In this document: positions 1 to 5,671 of the stretch, piece by piece
How the letters are laid out: the number at the start of each line of letters is the position of its first letter
Numbering within the stretch: position 1 is the stretch's first letter
Assembly (NCBI GenBank): GCA_030616165.1
Contig: JAUWXV010000166.1
Location: 1-8,163, forward strand
Direction: 5' to 3'
DNA length: 8,163 bases
From: a bacterium
GTDB lineage: Bacteria; SM23-31; JAUVVT01
Position numbers and translations under genes: made by a program
The notes under the pieces: model-generated
The model's database searches: none
Seen by the model: only the letters and a program-made list of their open reading frames with translations
Told to the model about the DNA's origin: nothing

Positions 1-648
1 GCTGATAGATTAAAACCTGAATTAATAAATATTTGTGAAAAGAATATTCAGGAAAATATAAAAGATAAGAAATTATTGACGGAGATAGTTAATATTCTTA
101 AAGATTGGGATAATACTGCAAAAGCAGAAAGTCGAGGTGCAAATCTTTTTATTTTATGGTGGAATGAATATATTAAAAAAGCGAATCCCATTTATAGAGA
201 GAATTGGAATTCTAATAAACCGATTGAAACCCCTTTTGGCATAGGTAATACCGAAACTGCATTGAATTCCCTGGTTTATGCTGCACGCGAATTAAAAAGA
301 ATATACGGCAGAATTGATATAAAATGGGGTGAAAATCACAGAATAAAAAGGGGGAATATCGACCTTCCCATTGGTGGTGGAGAGGGAAGTTTGGGAATAT
401 TTAGAGTTATTGGATACAATCTATTTGATAATATTTATTATGCTGATGGTGGTGATTCTTTTGTAATGGCAGTAGAGTTTTCCGTTCCTTTAAAAGCTTT
501 TAGTATTCTGCCTTATGGAATAAGCGGGAATCCAAATTCGAAACATTATAATGACCAGATGTATTTATTTGCATCTGAAAAATTAAAACCTGCATTTTTT
601 ACCGAAGAAGAAATAATGAAAAATCTTGAAAAAGTGTATAATCCTTGA
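1..648 (+). CDS. Penicillin acylase family hydrolase, C-terminal part (5' end outside window)
   Basis: The frame is open from base 1 to the TGA at 646-648, giving 215 residues, roughly the last quarter of a family whose members are usually 700-800 residues. An internal TTG at 76 is not a credible start because the homologous frame continues upstream of it. The stretch matches the C-terminal beta-subunit of penicillin/acyl-homoserine-lactone acylases: a YGRIDIKWGENHR segment, then DLPIGGGEG, then YYADGGDSFVMAVEF, then the very typical YGISGNPNSKHYNDQ close to the end. In the family, a precursor is exported and cleaves itself to expose an N-terminal Ser nucleophile that hydrolyses amide bonds; that Ser and the signal peptide lie outside the window. 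The substrate cannot be told (beta-lactam side chain, acyl-homoserine lactone or another amide). The next gene starts 70 bases downstream behind its own promoter. Family assignment is firm; specificity is unknown. Confidence 0.9.
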   Translation, partial: ADRLKPELINICEKNIQENIKDKKLLTEIVNILKDWDNTAKAESRGANLFILWWNEYIKKANPIYRENWNSNKPIETPFGIGNTETALNSLVYAARELKRIYGRIDIKWGENHRIKRGNIDLPIGGGEGSLGIFRVIGYNLFDNIYYADGGDSFVMAVEFSVPLKAFSILPYGISGNPNSKHYNDQMYLFASEKLKPAFFTEEEIMKNLEKVYNP

Positions 649-672
649 TATATTATTTTTATGAACTATAAA
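645..672 (+). promoter_or_regulatory. Sigma-70 type promoter for the sugar-binding protein gene
   Basis: A -35 box TTGATA (645-650) and a -10 box TATAAA (667-672) are separated by 16 bases; each matches consensus at five of six positions. Transcription would start near 679, about 40 bases before the ATG at 719. The -35 box overlaps the TGA stop (646-648) of the acylase gene, so the binding-protein gene can be transcribed independently. In AT-rich DNA such matches arise by chance, so this remains a prediction. Confidence 0.45.
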
Positions 673-718
673 TTTTTTAGTGTAAATCGTAGAAAATGAA
701 TTGTAAGGATTCAGTTCA

Positions 719-1660
719 ATGTATGATTTTGGAAAAGTAAATTTGGTAATAATAATTATCAGCACATTTTTATTGCTGAATAATTGTGAACGCGGGGTTA
801 AAAAGGGACCATATTTAATAGGTTTTTCTCAATACAGCAGTGTTGACCCATTAAGGGATGCCATAAATAAATCACTTCTCGATGAGGCAGAAAAGTATTC
901 CGATATATTGAGGATAGAATTTACAGATGCTCAGCAGAACCCTATAAAACAGAAGTCTGATATAGAAAACTTTCTTAAAATGGGAGTTAATCTATTAATT
1001 GTTGCACCAGGTGAAGCCGAATCAGTAACCGAAGCAGTTAGAAAATTTTATAATTCAAAAATACCTGTAATTTTGCTTGACCAAATACTTGAAAACGTAT
1101 CCTATACCTGCTTTATTGGAGTGGATAACAGTGAAATAGGAAGAGAGGCTGGTGAATATGCGGCAAAAATCCTTAATGGAAAAGGAAATGTTGTAGAGAT
1201 ACGAGGGCTTCCGAATTCATATCGAACTATGGAAAGGAGCGAAGGGTTTATAGAAGTTATGGACCAAAACCCTGAAATTAACATTATTTATACTAATTTT
1301 GCCGATTGGCTGACACCACTTGCTATAACAGAAATGGAGTTGGCATTGAGAATGTATGAAAAAATTGATTTGGTTTATGCACACAATGACCCAATGGCTC
1401 TGGGCGCTTATCTTGCATCACGCTCTCAAGTCAGGGAAAGTCAAATCGTGTTTATAGGAATTGGGGGACTTTCGGGTCCTAATGGAGGTTTACAGGCAGT
1501 CGTTGACGGAAAACTCAACGCTACATTTTTATACCCTGAATGTGGAAAAGAAGCTGTAGAATATGCTTTAAAAATACTTAATGGAGAAAGAGTTCCAAAA
1601 ATAATAAGATTGAAGGCTAAATTAATTACAGAGGAAAATGTAGAATCGTTTTTAAAATAA
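719..1660 (+). CDS. Periplasmic sugar-binding protein (RbsB-like, Peripla_BP_4), probable lipoprotein
   Basis: The 313-residue product fits the usual length of type I periplasmic binding proteins of sugar ABC importers. An AAGGA ribosome site (705-709) lies nine bases before the ATG. Residues 9-20 are a hydrophobic segment ending in LLLNNC with Cys23, which would be a relaxed lipobox (Asn at -1 and -2). The mature part opens with YLIGFSQYSSVDP (32-44), then DAQQNP (70-75), VILLD (117-121), IGVDNSEIGREAG (133-145), SYRTMERSEGF and AHNDPMALGAY. These are the standard ligand-pocket and hinge positions of the ribose/galactose-type family. No permease or ATPase gene lies next to it, so it is an orphan here: it may serve a distant transporter or act as a ligand sensor. 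The last five codons and the stop lie in a duplicated segment. The fold is sure; the sugar is unknown. Confidence 0.88.
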   Translation: MYDFGKVNLVIIIISTFLLLNNCERGVKKGPYLIGFSQYSSVDPLRDAINKSLLDEAEKYSDILRIEFTDAQQNPIKQKSDIENFLKMGVNLLIVAPGEAESVTEAVRKFYNSKIPVILLDQILENVSYTCFIGVDNSEIGREAGEYAAKILNGKGNVVEIRGLPNSYRTMERSEGFIEVMDQNPEINIIYTNFADWLTPLAITEMELALRMYEKIDLVYAHNDPMALGAYLASRSQVRESQIVFIGIGGLSGPNGGLQAVVDGKLNATFLYPECGKEAVEYALKILNGERVPKIIRLKAKLITEENVESFLK

Positions 1661-1702
1661 AAATTCATAAATGTTCGTTTATATATAATCCCTGATTTAT
1701 AA
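1646..1702 (+). repeat. Direct repeat copy 1: 3' end of the binding-protein gene plus start of its terminator
   Basis: This 57-base segment recurs at 1820-1876 (offset 174) with two mismatches (1650/1824 and 1689/1863). It begins on a codon boundary with the last five codons of the binding-protein gene, includes the TAA stop, and runs into the 5' arm of the terminator hairpin. A weaker match continues beyond 1702 as a shortened terminator. Confidence 0.9.
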
Positions 1703-1712
1703 AATAGGGTTT
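1690..1712 (+). terminator. Weak, shortened copy of the terminator
   Basis: CCCTG (1690-1694) can pair with TAGGG (1705-1709), leaving a ten-base loop, followed by only three T. It aligns with the strong terminator at 1863-1898 but lacks about eleven bases of stem, so it would terminate poorly. Confidence 0.3.
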
Positions 1713-1780
1713 CATAAAAATACTTTATTAGAAATAATCAAAAAAAGCATTAGCAAGATTTGTCATTCCTACGCCCACCT

Positions 1781-1807
1781 TGTCATTCCCGCGAAAGCGG
1801 GAATCCA
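1781..1807. repeat. Palindromic TGTCATTCCC...GGGAATCCA repeat
   Basis: ATTCCCGC (1785-1792) and GCGGGAAT (1797-1804) form a perfect 8-bp stem with a GAAA loop, flanked by TGTC and CCA. A partial TGTCATTCC stands 20 bases upstream (1761-1769). The same flanks with different inner arms occur at 6718-6748. The type resembles the widespread ATTCCC...GGGAAT dispersed repeats of many bacterial genomes (dRS3-like). It lies between the two copies of the gene 3' end. Confidence 0.8.
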
Positions 1808-1819
1808 CCTTTTGCCGCT

Positions 1820-1876
1820 TCGTCTTTAAAATAAAAATTCATAAATGTTCGTTTATATATAACCCCTGATTTATAA
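1820..1876 (+). repeat. Direct repeat copy 2 of the gene 3' end
   Basis: This is the second copy of the 57-base segment at 1646-1702, with 55 of 57 bases identical. It still contains a stop codon in the matching position (1832-1834) but is not attached to any coding frame. Unlike copy 1, it leads into a full-length terminator. Confidence 0.9.
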
Positions 1877-1898
1877 TTTATAAATTAGGGGTTTTTTT
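1863..1898 (+). terminator. Strong rho-independent terminator
   Basis: CCCCT (1863-1867) pairs with AGGGG (1887-1891). The stem continues through a G-T pair and ATTTAT/ATAAAT, giving about twelve base pairs with a loop of a few bases. Seven T follow (1892-1898). It terminates transcription from the binding-protein gene and insulates the downstream kinase gene. Confidence 0.85.
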
Positions 1899-2095
1899 AT
1901 GAATGGACTTTCTACAAATATATCTACATCTATTATTATCTGTAAAATATTTATCAACTTTATAAGTTTTTAAGATAAAAAATAAAAAAATGCTGTAATT
2001 TTATTTAATAAAAATTCAGTTAATTCCATAAAATTATTATAATTATGAATTAGATTAAAAATAGAGATAAACAATCACAATAAATCTGTAAAAAC

Positions 2096-2111
2096 TGGCA
2101 TATATATTGCA
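2096..2111 (+). promoter_or_regulatory. Sigma-54 (RpoN) -24/-12 promoter
   Basis: TGGCA (2096-2100), then six bases, then TTGCA (2107-2111) reproduces the sigma-54 consensus TGGCAYRNNNNTTGCA at every conserved position, with the required ten bases between GG and GC. Initiation is expected near 2122, about 25 bases before the ATG at 2147. A sigma-54 promoter needs an AAA+ activator bound upstream. The 1900-2095 stretch is very AT-rich and I saw no clear activator operator. No activator gene lies in the window. Confidence 0.7.
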
Positions 2112-2146
2112 ATATTTCATATTAAGATTCTGAGAAAAGGAATGTT

Positions 2147-2371
2147 ATGAAAGAGGAGAAAATACTCGTAATTGATGATGATGATGATATATTGAAGATA
2201 ACACAGTTAAATCTCGAAAAATTGGGATATCGTGTGCTATTATCCCGGAATGGTGATGATGGATTCCAAAAGATTCAAATGGTAAAGCCCGATCTTGTTA
2301 TAACGGATTTTATGGTTCCTAAAATGAGCGGGATTGAAATTTTTAAAAAGGACAAAAGAAAAATATCCTGA
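2147..2371 (+). CDS. Truncated receiver domain (5' open frame of the broken kinase gene)
   Basis: This is what a ribosome starting at the ATG would make if the frameshift is real: 74 residues covering beta1 to alpha3 of a CheY-like receiver. The acidic pocket Asp10/Asp11 (within VIDDDDD) and the phospho-acceptor Asp54 (within VITDFMVPKMSG) are intact. The conserved Thr and Lys of the receiver lie after the break. Half a receiver should not fold stably, so a function for this piece alone is doubtful. Confidence 0.5.
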   Translation: MKEEKILVIDDDDDILKITQLNLEKLGYRVLLSRNGDDGFQKIQMVKPDLVITDFMVPKMSGIEIFKKDKRKIS

Positions 2372-3299
2372 AATAATTGTAATATTTATGACTGCTTATG
2401 GTTCACGGAAGGTTGCCATAGATGCGATGAAAAAAGGAGCAGATGATTATGTGATTAAACCTTTTATTCCTGAAGAACTCTCGTTAATCGTTGAAAAACA
2501 TATTGAAAATAAGAGTGTTAGAAAAGAAAATGTTAATTTAAAAGAAAAATTAGAAGAAAGAGAAAAGAAGATTAAGATGATTCAATCCCGAAATCTTAAG
2601 AAAAATAGCATTTATTATGGAAATAAAGATAATAAAATTAGATTGTCTTCAGAATATGTGAAAATTGCTGAAATTGTAGCTCAGGAATTTATTAATCCTT
2701 TATCTATCTTTTCTGGATACTTGCAGTTTCTGATAAAACATGGAGATAAAGATAAAAGCATATTAGTAAAGATGGATAAAACTTTAGATAAAGTCAAAAA
2801 AAGCTTCAAAGATTTGGTCTTTTTTTCTAATTCAGAGAAAAATATAATCTTTGAATTGGTACATATTAATCACATTATTGATGAAGTTTTGAGAGAAGTA
2901 GAAGAAAAATTCCTTGAAAAAGATATTCGTTTAATTAAAAATTTTCACATAGATATTCCTAATATAAAGGCAGATAGTAATCAGATTTATTGTGCTTTAT
3001 ATAATCTTGTCTTGAATGCAATCTATTTTACGGAGAATAATGGAGAAATTTCAATATTAACTAAATATAATTCTTCTAAAATGTATATAGAAATTACTGA
3101 TAATGGGAAAGGAATTGCAAAAGAAAATTTAAGTAAAATACTCACACCTTTTTTTACAACAAAACCACCCGGAAAAGGCCTCGGACTGGGGTTGTCTATT
3201 GTTAATAATGTTATTCAAAATCATAATGGAATTATTCAAATTAAAAGTAAAATAAATAGAGGCTCTTCCTTTATTATTATTATTCCCCGAAGTTTATAA
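2334..3299 (+). CDS. Rest of receiver plus HisKA-like and HATPase_c domains (3' open frame of the broken kinase gene)
   Basis: The frame is open from a TTG at 2334, which has no ribosome site; independent initiation is unlikely. Residue numbers follow the rejoined 383-residue protein. It supplies the receiver Thr82 (FMTAYGS) and Lys104 (VIKPF), so those switch residues are intact. The H-box reads VAQEFINPLSIFSGY with Gln179 where His is expected. The ATP-binding boxes look complete: N-box with Asn286 and Asn290 (YNLVLNAI), G1 box Asp318 (DNGKGI), the F-box region FFTTKPPGK, and G2 glycines 342-348 (GKGLGLG). The piece could therefore bind ATP but not autophosphorylate on His in the usual way. 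It ends with TAA. Confidence 0.6.
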   Translation: MKFLKRTKEKYPEIIVIFMTAYGSRKVAIDAMKKGADDYVIKPFIPEELSLIVEKHIENKSVRKENVNLKEKLEEREKKIKMIQSRNLKKNSIYYGNKDNKIRLSSEYVKIAEIVAQEFINPLSIFSGYLQFLIKHGDKDKSILVKMDKTLDKVKKSFKDLVFFSNSEKNIIFELVHINHIIDEVLREVEEKFLEKDIRLIKNFHIDIPNIKADSNQIYCALYNLVLNAIYFTENNGEISILTKYNSSKMYIEITDNGKGIAKENLSKILTPFFTTKPPGKGLGLGLSIVNNVIQNHNGIIQIKSKINRGSSFIIIIPRSL

Positions 3300-3399
3300 A
3301 TTGACCAAGTAAATTAGAATTTTATTGTAAATAAAAAATTTTTTATTAAATTGAAAATAACAAATATCGAATTTCTGCACGATGATTCGGATAAGTTAT

Positions 3400-3405
3400 T
3401 ATAAT
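3400..3405 (+). promoter_or_regulatory. Possible -10 box for the aldehyde dehydrogenase gene
   Basis: A perfect TATAAT stands at 3400-3405, about 75 bases before the TTG start. No good -35 box lies 16-18 bases upstream; TTCTGC at 3373 is the nearest weak candidate. The 183-base gap after the kinase gene otherwise shows no terminator or operator that I can defend. Confidence 0.25.
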
Positions 3406-3468
3406 CTATAAAAAATTTAGGTAATAAAAATTAAAAATTTTAAAAGATAAAAATATTATAACCCAAAG

Positions 3469-3475
3469 AAAGGAG
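3469..3475 (+). promoter_or_regulatory. Ribosome binding site that fixes a TTG start
   Basis: AAAGGAG is a strong Shine-Dalgarno site. The ATG at 3478 is only two bases after it and opens a nine-codon frame that ends at TAA 3505-3507. The TTG at 3483 is seven bases after it and opens the long aldehyde dehydrogenase frame. Spacing therefore supports TTG as the real start. Confidence 0.7.
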
Positions 3476-3482
3476 TAATGAA

Positions 3483-4934
3483 TTGGCAGAAATATACAAG
3501 AATCTAATTTATGGAGAATGGACAGAATCGGAAACGGGAAAAACATTTGAAAATATAAATCCCGCGGATACAGATGAGGTTGTTGGAATATTTCAGGATT
3601 CTGATGAGGATGACGCTAAAAAAGCCATCCAGTCTGCAAAAGATGCATTTGGTTTATGGAAGGAAAAAAGTCCCGGTGAAAGAGGAGATATACTTTTAAA
3701 GGCGGCAGATATACTTGAATCAAGGGTAGATGAGGTTGCCGAATCTATGACAAGAGAGATGGGTAAAACAAAGCCCGAAGCAAAAGGTGAAGTTTCGAGA
3801 AGTGTATATATATGGAGGTGGTTTGCGGGTGAAGGAAGAAGACTTATAGGAGAAACATCCCCATCCGACCAAAATAATACATTTATTTACACGGTAAAAG
3901 AACCCCTTGGAGTAGTTGGTATTATTACACCCTGGAATTTTCCAGCAGCTATTGTAGCCTGGAAATTAGGTCCTGCTCTGGTTTCTGGGAATACTGTGGT
4001 TTTTAAGCCGGCAACTCTCGCACCCTTGTCATCGTTAAAACTCGTGGAATGTCTTGTGGAAGCAGGCATCCCGCCGGGAGTTATAAACTACGTTACCGGT
4101 TCGGGAAACGTCGTCGGAAGTGAAATTATTAATAATCCTGAGGTGAAAGCAATTTCATTTACTGGCTCATGTGAAGTTGGTAGAAAAATTTATGAAGAGG
4201 CTTCTAAAAGGATAGTAAAGGTACAGGCAGAAATGGGGGGAAAAAATCCAATCATAGTTCTTGAAGATGCAGACCTCCAGAAGGCTGTTTCTTGCACTAT
4301 AGCAAGTGCTATGCTTACCACAGGTCAAAAGTGCACAGCCTGCAGCAGGGTGATTGTCTTGGATGAAATTGCTGAAAAATTCACAGAAATGCTAATCGGC
4401 GAGGTAAAAGGATATAAGGTAGGTAATGGATTAAATCCCGACGTGAAGATTGGTCCTTTGGTGGATGAGAATCAATTAAATAATGTTTTAAACTATATAG
4501 AAAAGGGCAAAAATGAAGGTGCAAAGATAATATACGGAGGCAGTAAGTTAGAAGGTGGAATTTATGAAAAGGGATTTTTTGTAGAACCGACAATCTTTAT
4601 TGATGTTAAATCGGATATGGTGATAGCACAGGAAGAAATATTCGGTCCCGTACTTGCTGTTATCAAAGTAAAGGATTTTGATGAAGCAATTAAAATTGCT
4701 AATGATGTTGAGTTTGGATTGTCGGCATCAATATTTACAAATGACCTTAACAAAACTTTCGAATATGCCGGAAAAATCGAGTGTGGCATTGTCAAAGTTA
4801 ATGGCTCTACCGCGGGTATCGAATTCCATGTTCCGTTCGGGGGTTATAAAAGTTCAAGTTCCGGAATAAGAGAACAAGGCAGGGTGGCTGTAGATTTTTA
4901 TACTCAAATAAAAACTGTTTATATACATTACTGA
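3483..4934 (+). CDS. NAD(P)+-dependent aldehyde dehydrogenase, probably of the 2,5-dioxovalerate dehydrogenase type
   Basis: The 483-residue product is full length for the ALDH superfamily, which oxidises aldehydes to acids in the cytoplasm with NAD(P)+. Catalytic elements are all present: oxyanion Asn152 (PWNFP), cofactor Lys175 (FKPA), general base Glu250 (EMGGKNP), nucleophile Cys284 (GQKCTACSR) and cofactor-ribose Glu385 (EEIFGPV). Thr178 stands where many NAD+-specific members have Glu, so NADP+ may be accepted. The C-terminal signature HVPFGGYKSSSSGIREQG followed by FYTQIKTVYI resembles bacterial alpha-ketoglutarate semialdehyde (2,5-dioxovalerate) dehydrogenases of sugar-acid and hydroxyproline breakdown; succinate-semialdehyde or other substrates are possible. 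The start is TTG, chosen from ribosome-site spacing. It stands alone: 183 bases after the broken kinase and followed by 650 non-coding bases. No clear terminator was found. Family is sure; substrate is inferred by eye. Confidence 0.93.
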   Translation: MAEIYKNLIYGEWTESETGKTFENINPADTDEVVGIFQDSDEDDAKKAIQSAKDAFGLWKEKSPGERGDILLKAADILESRVDEVAESMTREMGKTKPEAKGEVSRSVYIWRWFAGEGRRLIGETSPSDQNNTFIYTVKEPLGVVGIITPWNFPAAIVAWKLGPALVSGNTVVFKPATLAPLSSLKLVECLVEAGIPPGVINYVTGSGNVVGSEIINNPEVKAISFTGSCEVGRKIYEEASKRIVKVQAEMGGKNPIIVLEDADLQKAVSCTIASAMLTTGQKCTACSRVIVLDEIAEKFTEMLIGEVKGYKVGNGLNPDVKIGPLVDENQLNNVLNYIEKGKNEGAKIIYGGSKLEGGIYEKGFFVEPTIFIDVKSDMVIAQEEIFGPVLAVIKVKDFDEAIKIANDVEFGLSASIFTNDLNKTFEYAGKIECGIVKVNGSTAGIEFHVPFGGYKSSSSGIREQGRVAVDFYTQIKTVYIHY

Positions 4935-5046
4935 GTTCAATAAAATATTGGAAATTTTGTATTTTCACTGCAGAAAATTTGCTCTTTCTGAATATAAAAA
5001 CTCATTAAAAATTAAATAAATGATGAAATTGCTAATGTAACGATTT

Positions 5047-5060
5047 GTTAATACATTAAC
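5047..5060. repeat. Small palindrome GTTAAT-AC-ATTAAC
   Basis: A perfect 6-bp inverted repeat has a two-base centre. TAATGTAAC just upstream can also pair with it imperfectly. It could be an operator half-site pair or chance in AT-rich DNA. The 4935-5101 stretch around it shows nothing else. Confidence 0.3.
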
Positions 5061-5124
5061 TTTAAATATTCGCACCTGAAATAAGCAGTTTTATGATGTA
5101 TTACTAATAAAAACTTAAATTTCA

Positions 5125-5140
5125 TCCCGCCAAGGCGGGA
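5125..5140. repeat. GC-rich palindrome, insertion 1 in unit A
   Basis: TCCCGCC (5125-5131) and GGCGGGA (5134-5140) form a perfect 7-bp stem around AA. Unit B has a short AT-rich sequence in the corresponding place. Confidence 0.75.
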
Positions 5141-5222
5141 CAAATGCCAAATAAAATCAAAATGACTAAATGTCAAAACTTGTGTATTTATAGTTATTTT
5201 GATATTTGGATTTTTTTCCTAA

Positions 5223-5237
5223 TCCGCCTTTGGAGGA
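5223..5237. repeat. Degenerate GC-rich palindrome, insertion 2 in unit A
   Basis: TCCGCC-TTT-GGAGGA is an imperfect hairpin. Its TTT centre makes it look like the opposite orientation of the CCCGCC-AAA-GGCGGG element 20 bases downstream. Unit B lacks it. Confidence 0.55.
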
Positions 5238-5252
5238 GAGCTTGATTTGACA

Positions 5253-5273
5253 CTTGTCCCGCCAAAGGCGGGG
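5253..5273. repeat. GC-rich palindrome, insertion 3 in unit A
   Basis: CCCGCC (5258-5263) and GGCGGG (5267-5272) form a perfect stem around AAA. Unit B reads straight from TTTGACA into TTTGGATTTT at this point, so a block of about 21 bases has been gained in A or precisely lost in B. Confidence 0.8.
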
Positions 5274-5311
5274 TTTGGATTTTGACATTTGACATTAAAT
5301 ATTCTATTTTA

Positions 5312-5468
5312 TACTAATAAAGAAGCTCAAATTCTAAAACTCAAATGCCAAATAAAATCCAAATGACTAAATGTCAAAACTTGTATATTTATAGTTATTT
5401 TGATATTTGGATTTTGGTCTTGATTTGACATTTGGATTTTAAAATTTGACATTAAATATTCTATATTG
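5312..5468. repeat. Tandem repeat unit B (without insertions)
   Basis: This is the second unit of the tandem pair. It matches unit A from TACTAATAA to TTTGACATTAAATATTCTAT but lacks all three GC-rich blocks. It serves as the empty-site reference for them. Confidence 0.85.
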
Positions 5469-5542
5469 AACCTTAAACATTGGAATTAGAGTATAATTAC
5501 ATTGAATATTAGTGGGATATATCTAAAAATAGTAAAAAAATA

Positions 5543-5569
5543 TTGATTTTATGTAAATAATTATATAAA
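5543..5569 (+). promoter_or_regulatory. Candidate promoter of the tRNA cluster
   Basis: TTGATT (5543-5548) and TATAAA (5564-5569) are separated by 15 bases, shorter than ideal; TAAATT at 5566 gives 17. Start would fall near 5576, leaving a leader of about ten bases before the tRNA-Gly. A second TATAAA (5579-5584) abuts the tRNA and is too close to serve as its -10 box. Confidence 0.35.
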
Positions 5570-5586
5570 TTAATTTTGTATAAAAT

Positions 5587-5658
5587 GCGGGAGTAACTCA
5601 GGGGTAGAGTCCTTGCTTGCCAAGCAAGTTGTCGCGGGTTCAAATCCCGTCTCCCGCT
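5587..5658 (+). tRNA. tRNA-Gly (anticodon GCC)
   Basis: The cloverleaf is complete: acceptor GCGGGAG/CTCCCGC (5587-5593 with 5651-5657), D stem ACTC/GAGT, anticodon stem CTTGC/GCAAG with loop TTGCCAA and anticodon GCC at 5619-5621, T stem GCGGG/CCCGT with TTCAAAT loop. The discriminator is T5658. The 3' CCA is not encoded (CAT follows), so a CCA-adding enzyme is needed. It is the first of three tRNA genes. Confidence 0.97.
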
Positions 5659-5671
5659 CATAGAATACTAA

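Larger units (their letters stand above)
2147..3299 (+). pseudogene. Receiver-histidine kinase hybrid, frameshifted inside the receiver domain
   Basis: Read with one base removed from the A run at 2345-2349, this is a single 383-residue protein: receiver domain (about 1-120), charged helical linker (125-152), DHp helix pair (about 165-235) and HATPase catalytic domain (about 260-383). As it stands, the ATG frame stops at 2369-2371 after 74 residues, and the rest continues one base forward. The join is clear because GIEIF-K-RTKEKYPEI follows receiver-family spacing only across the shift. The phospho-accepting His of the H-box is also replaced by Gln179. An AAAGGA ribosome site precedes the ATG, and a sigma-54 promoter precedes that. 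There is no transmembrane segment, so the ancestral protein was cytoplasmic. Two independent defects fit a decaying gene; a sequencing error explaining the first is possible. The following gene is 183 bases away. Confidence 0.75.
5102..5311. repeat. Tandem repeat unit A (with GC-rich palindromic insertions)
   Basis: This ~210-base unit is followed directly by a second unit at 5312-5468. Both start with TACTAATAA and end with TTTGACATTAAATATTCTAT. The best-conserved block, 5141-5214, matches 5342-5415 at 72 of 74 bases. Relative to unit B it carries three extra GC-rich blocks near 5123-5140, 5217-5240 and 5253-5273. Internally it is rich in CCAAAT/ATTTGG-type words, giving several possible hairpins. 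No coding frame. Confidence 0.85.

Noticed and set aside
76-78. TTG as the start of the first gene
   Set aside because: The same frame is open back to base 1, there is no ribosome site before it, and the family is much longer, so the gene begins outside the window.
583-765. Antisense open frame spanning the acylase end and the binding-protein start
   Set aside because: It overlaps two well-supported genes on the other strand, and its AT-rich translation shows no recognisable family.
2339-2350. Programmed -1 frameshift site (T/A-rich slippery stretch)
   Set aside because: Restoring the kinase needs +1 (or -2), and the heptamer is not in the right phase for -1 slippage.
3301-3329. TTGACC with a 17-base spacer as a promoter for the aldehyde dehydrogenase
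   Set aside because: The -10 position reads ATTGTA, a poor match, and it lies over 150 bases from the start codon.
4381-4869. Further frames overlapping the aldehyde dehydrogenase on both strands
   Set aside because: The aldehyde dehydrogenase frame is continuous and fully conserved here, so these are out-of-frame readings.
4971-4990. Hairpin CAGAAA/TTTCTG after the aldehyde dehydrogenase as terminator
   Set aside because: The six-pair AT-rich stem has an eight-base loop and no T run, which is too weak to call.
5102-5468. CRISPR array
   Set aside because: There are only two long units, with similar content throughout and no short identical repeats separated by unique spacers.
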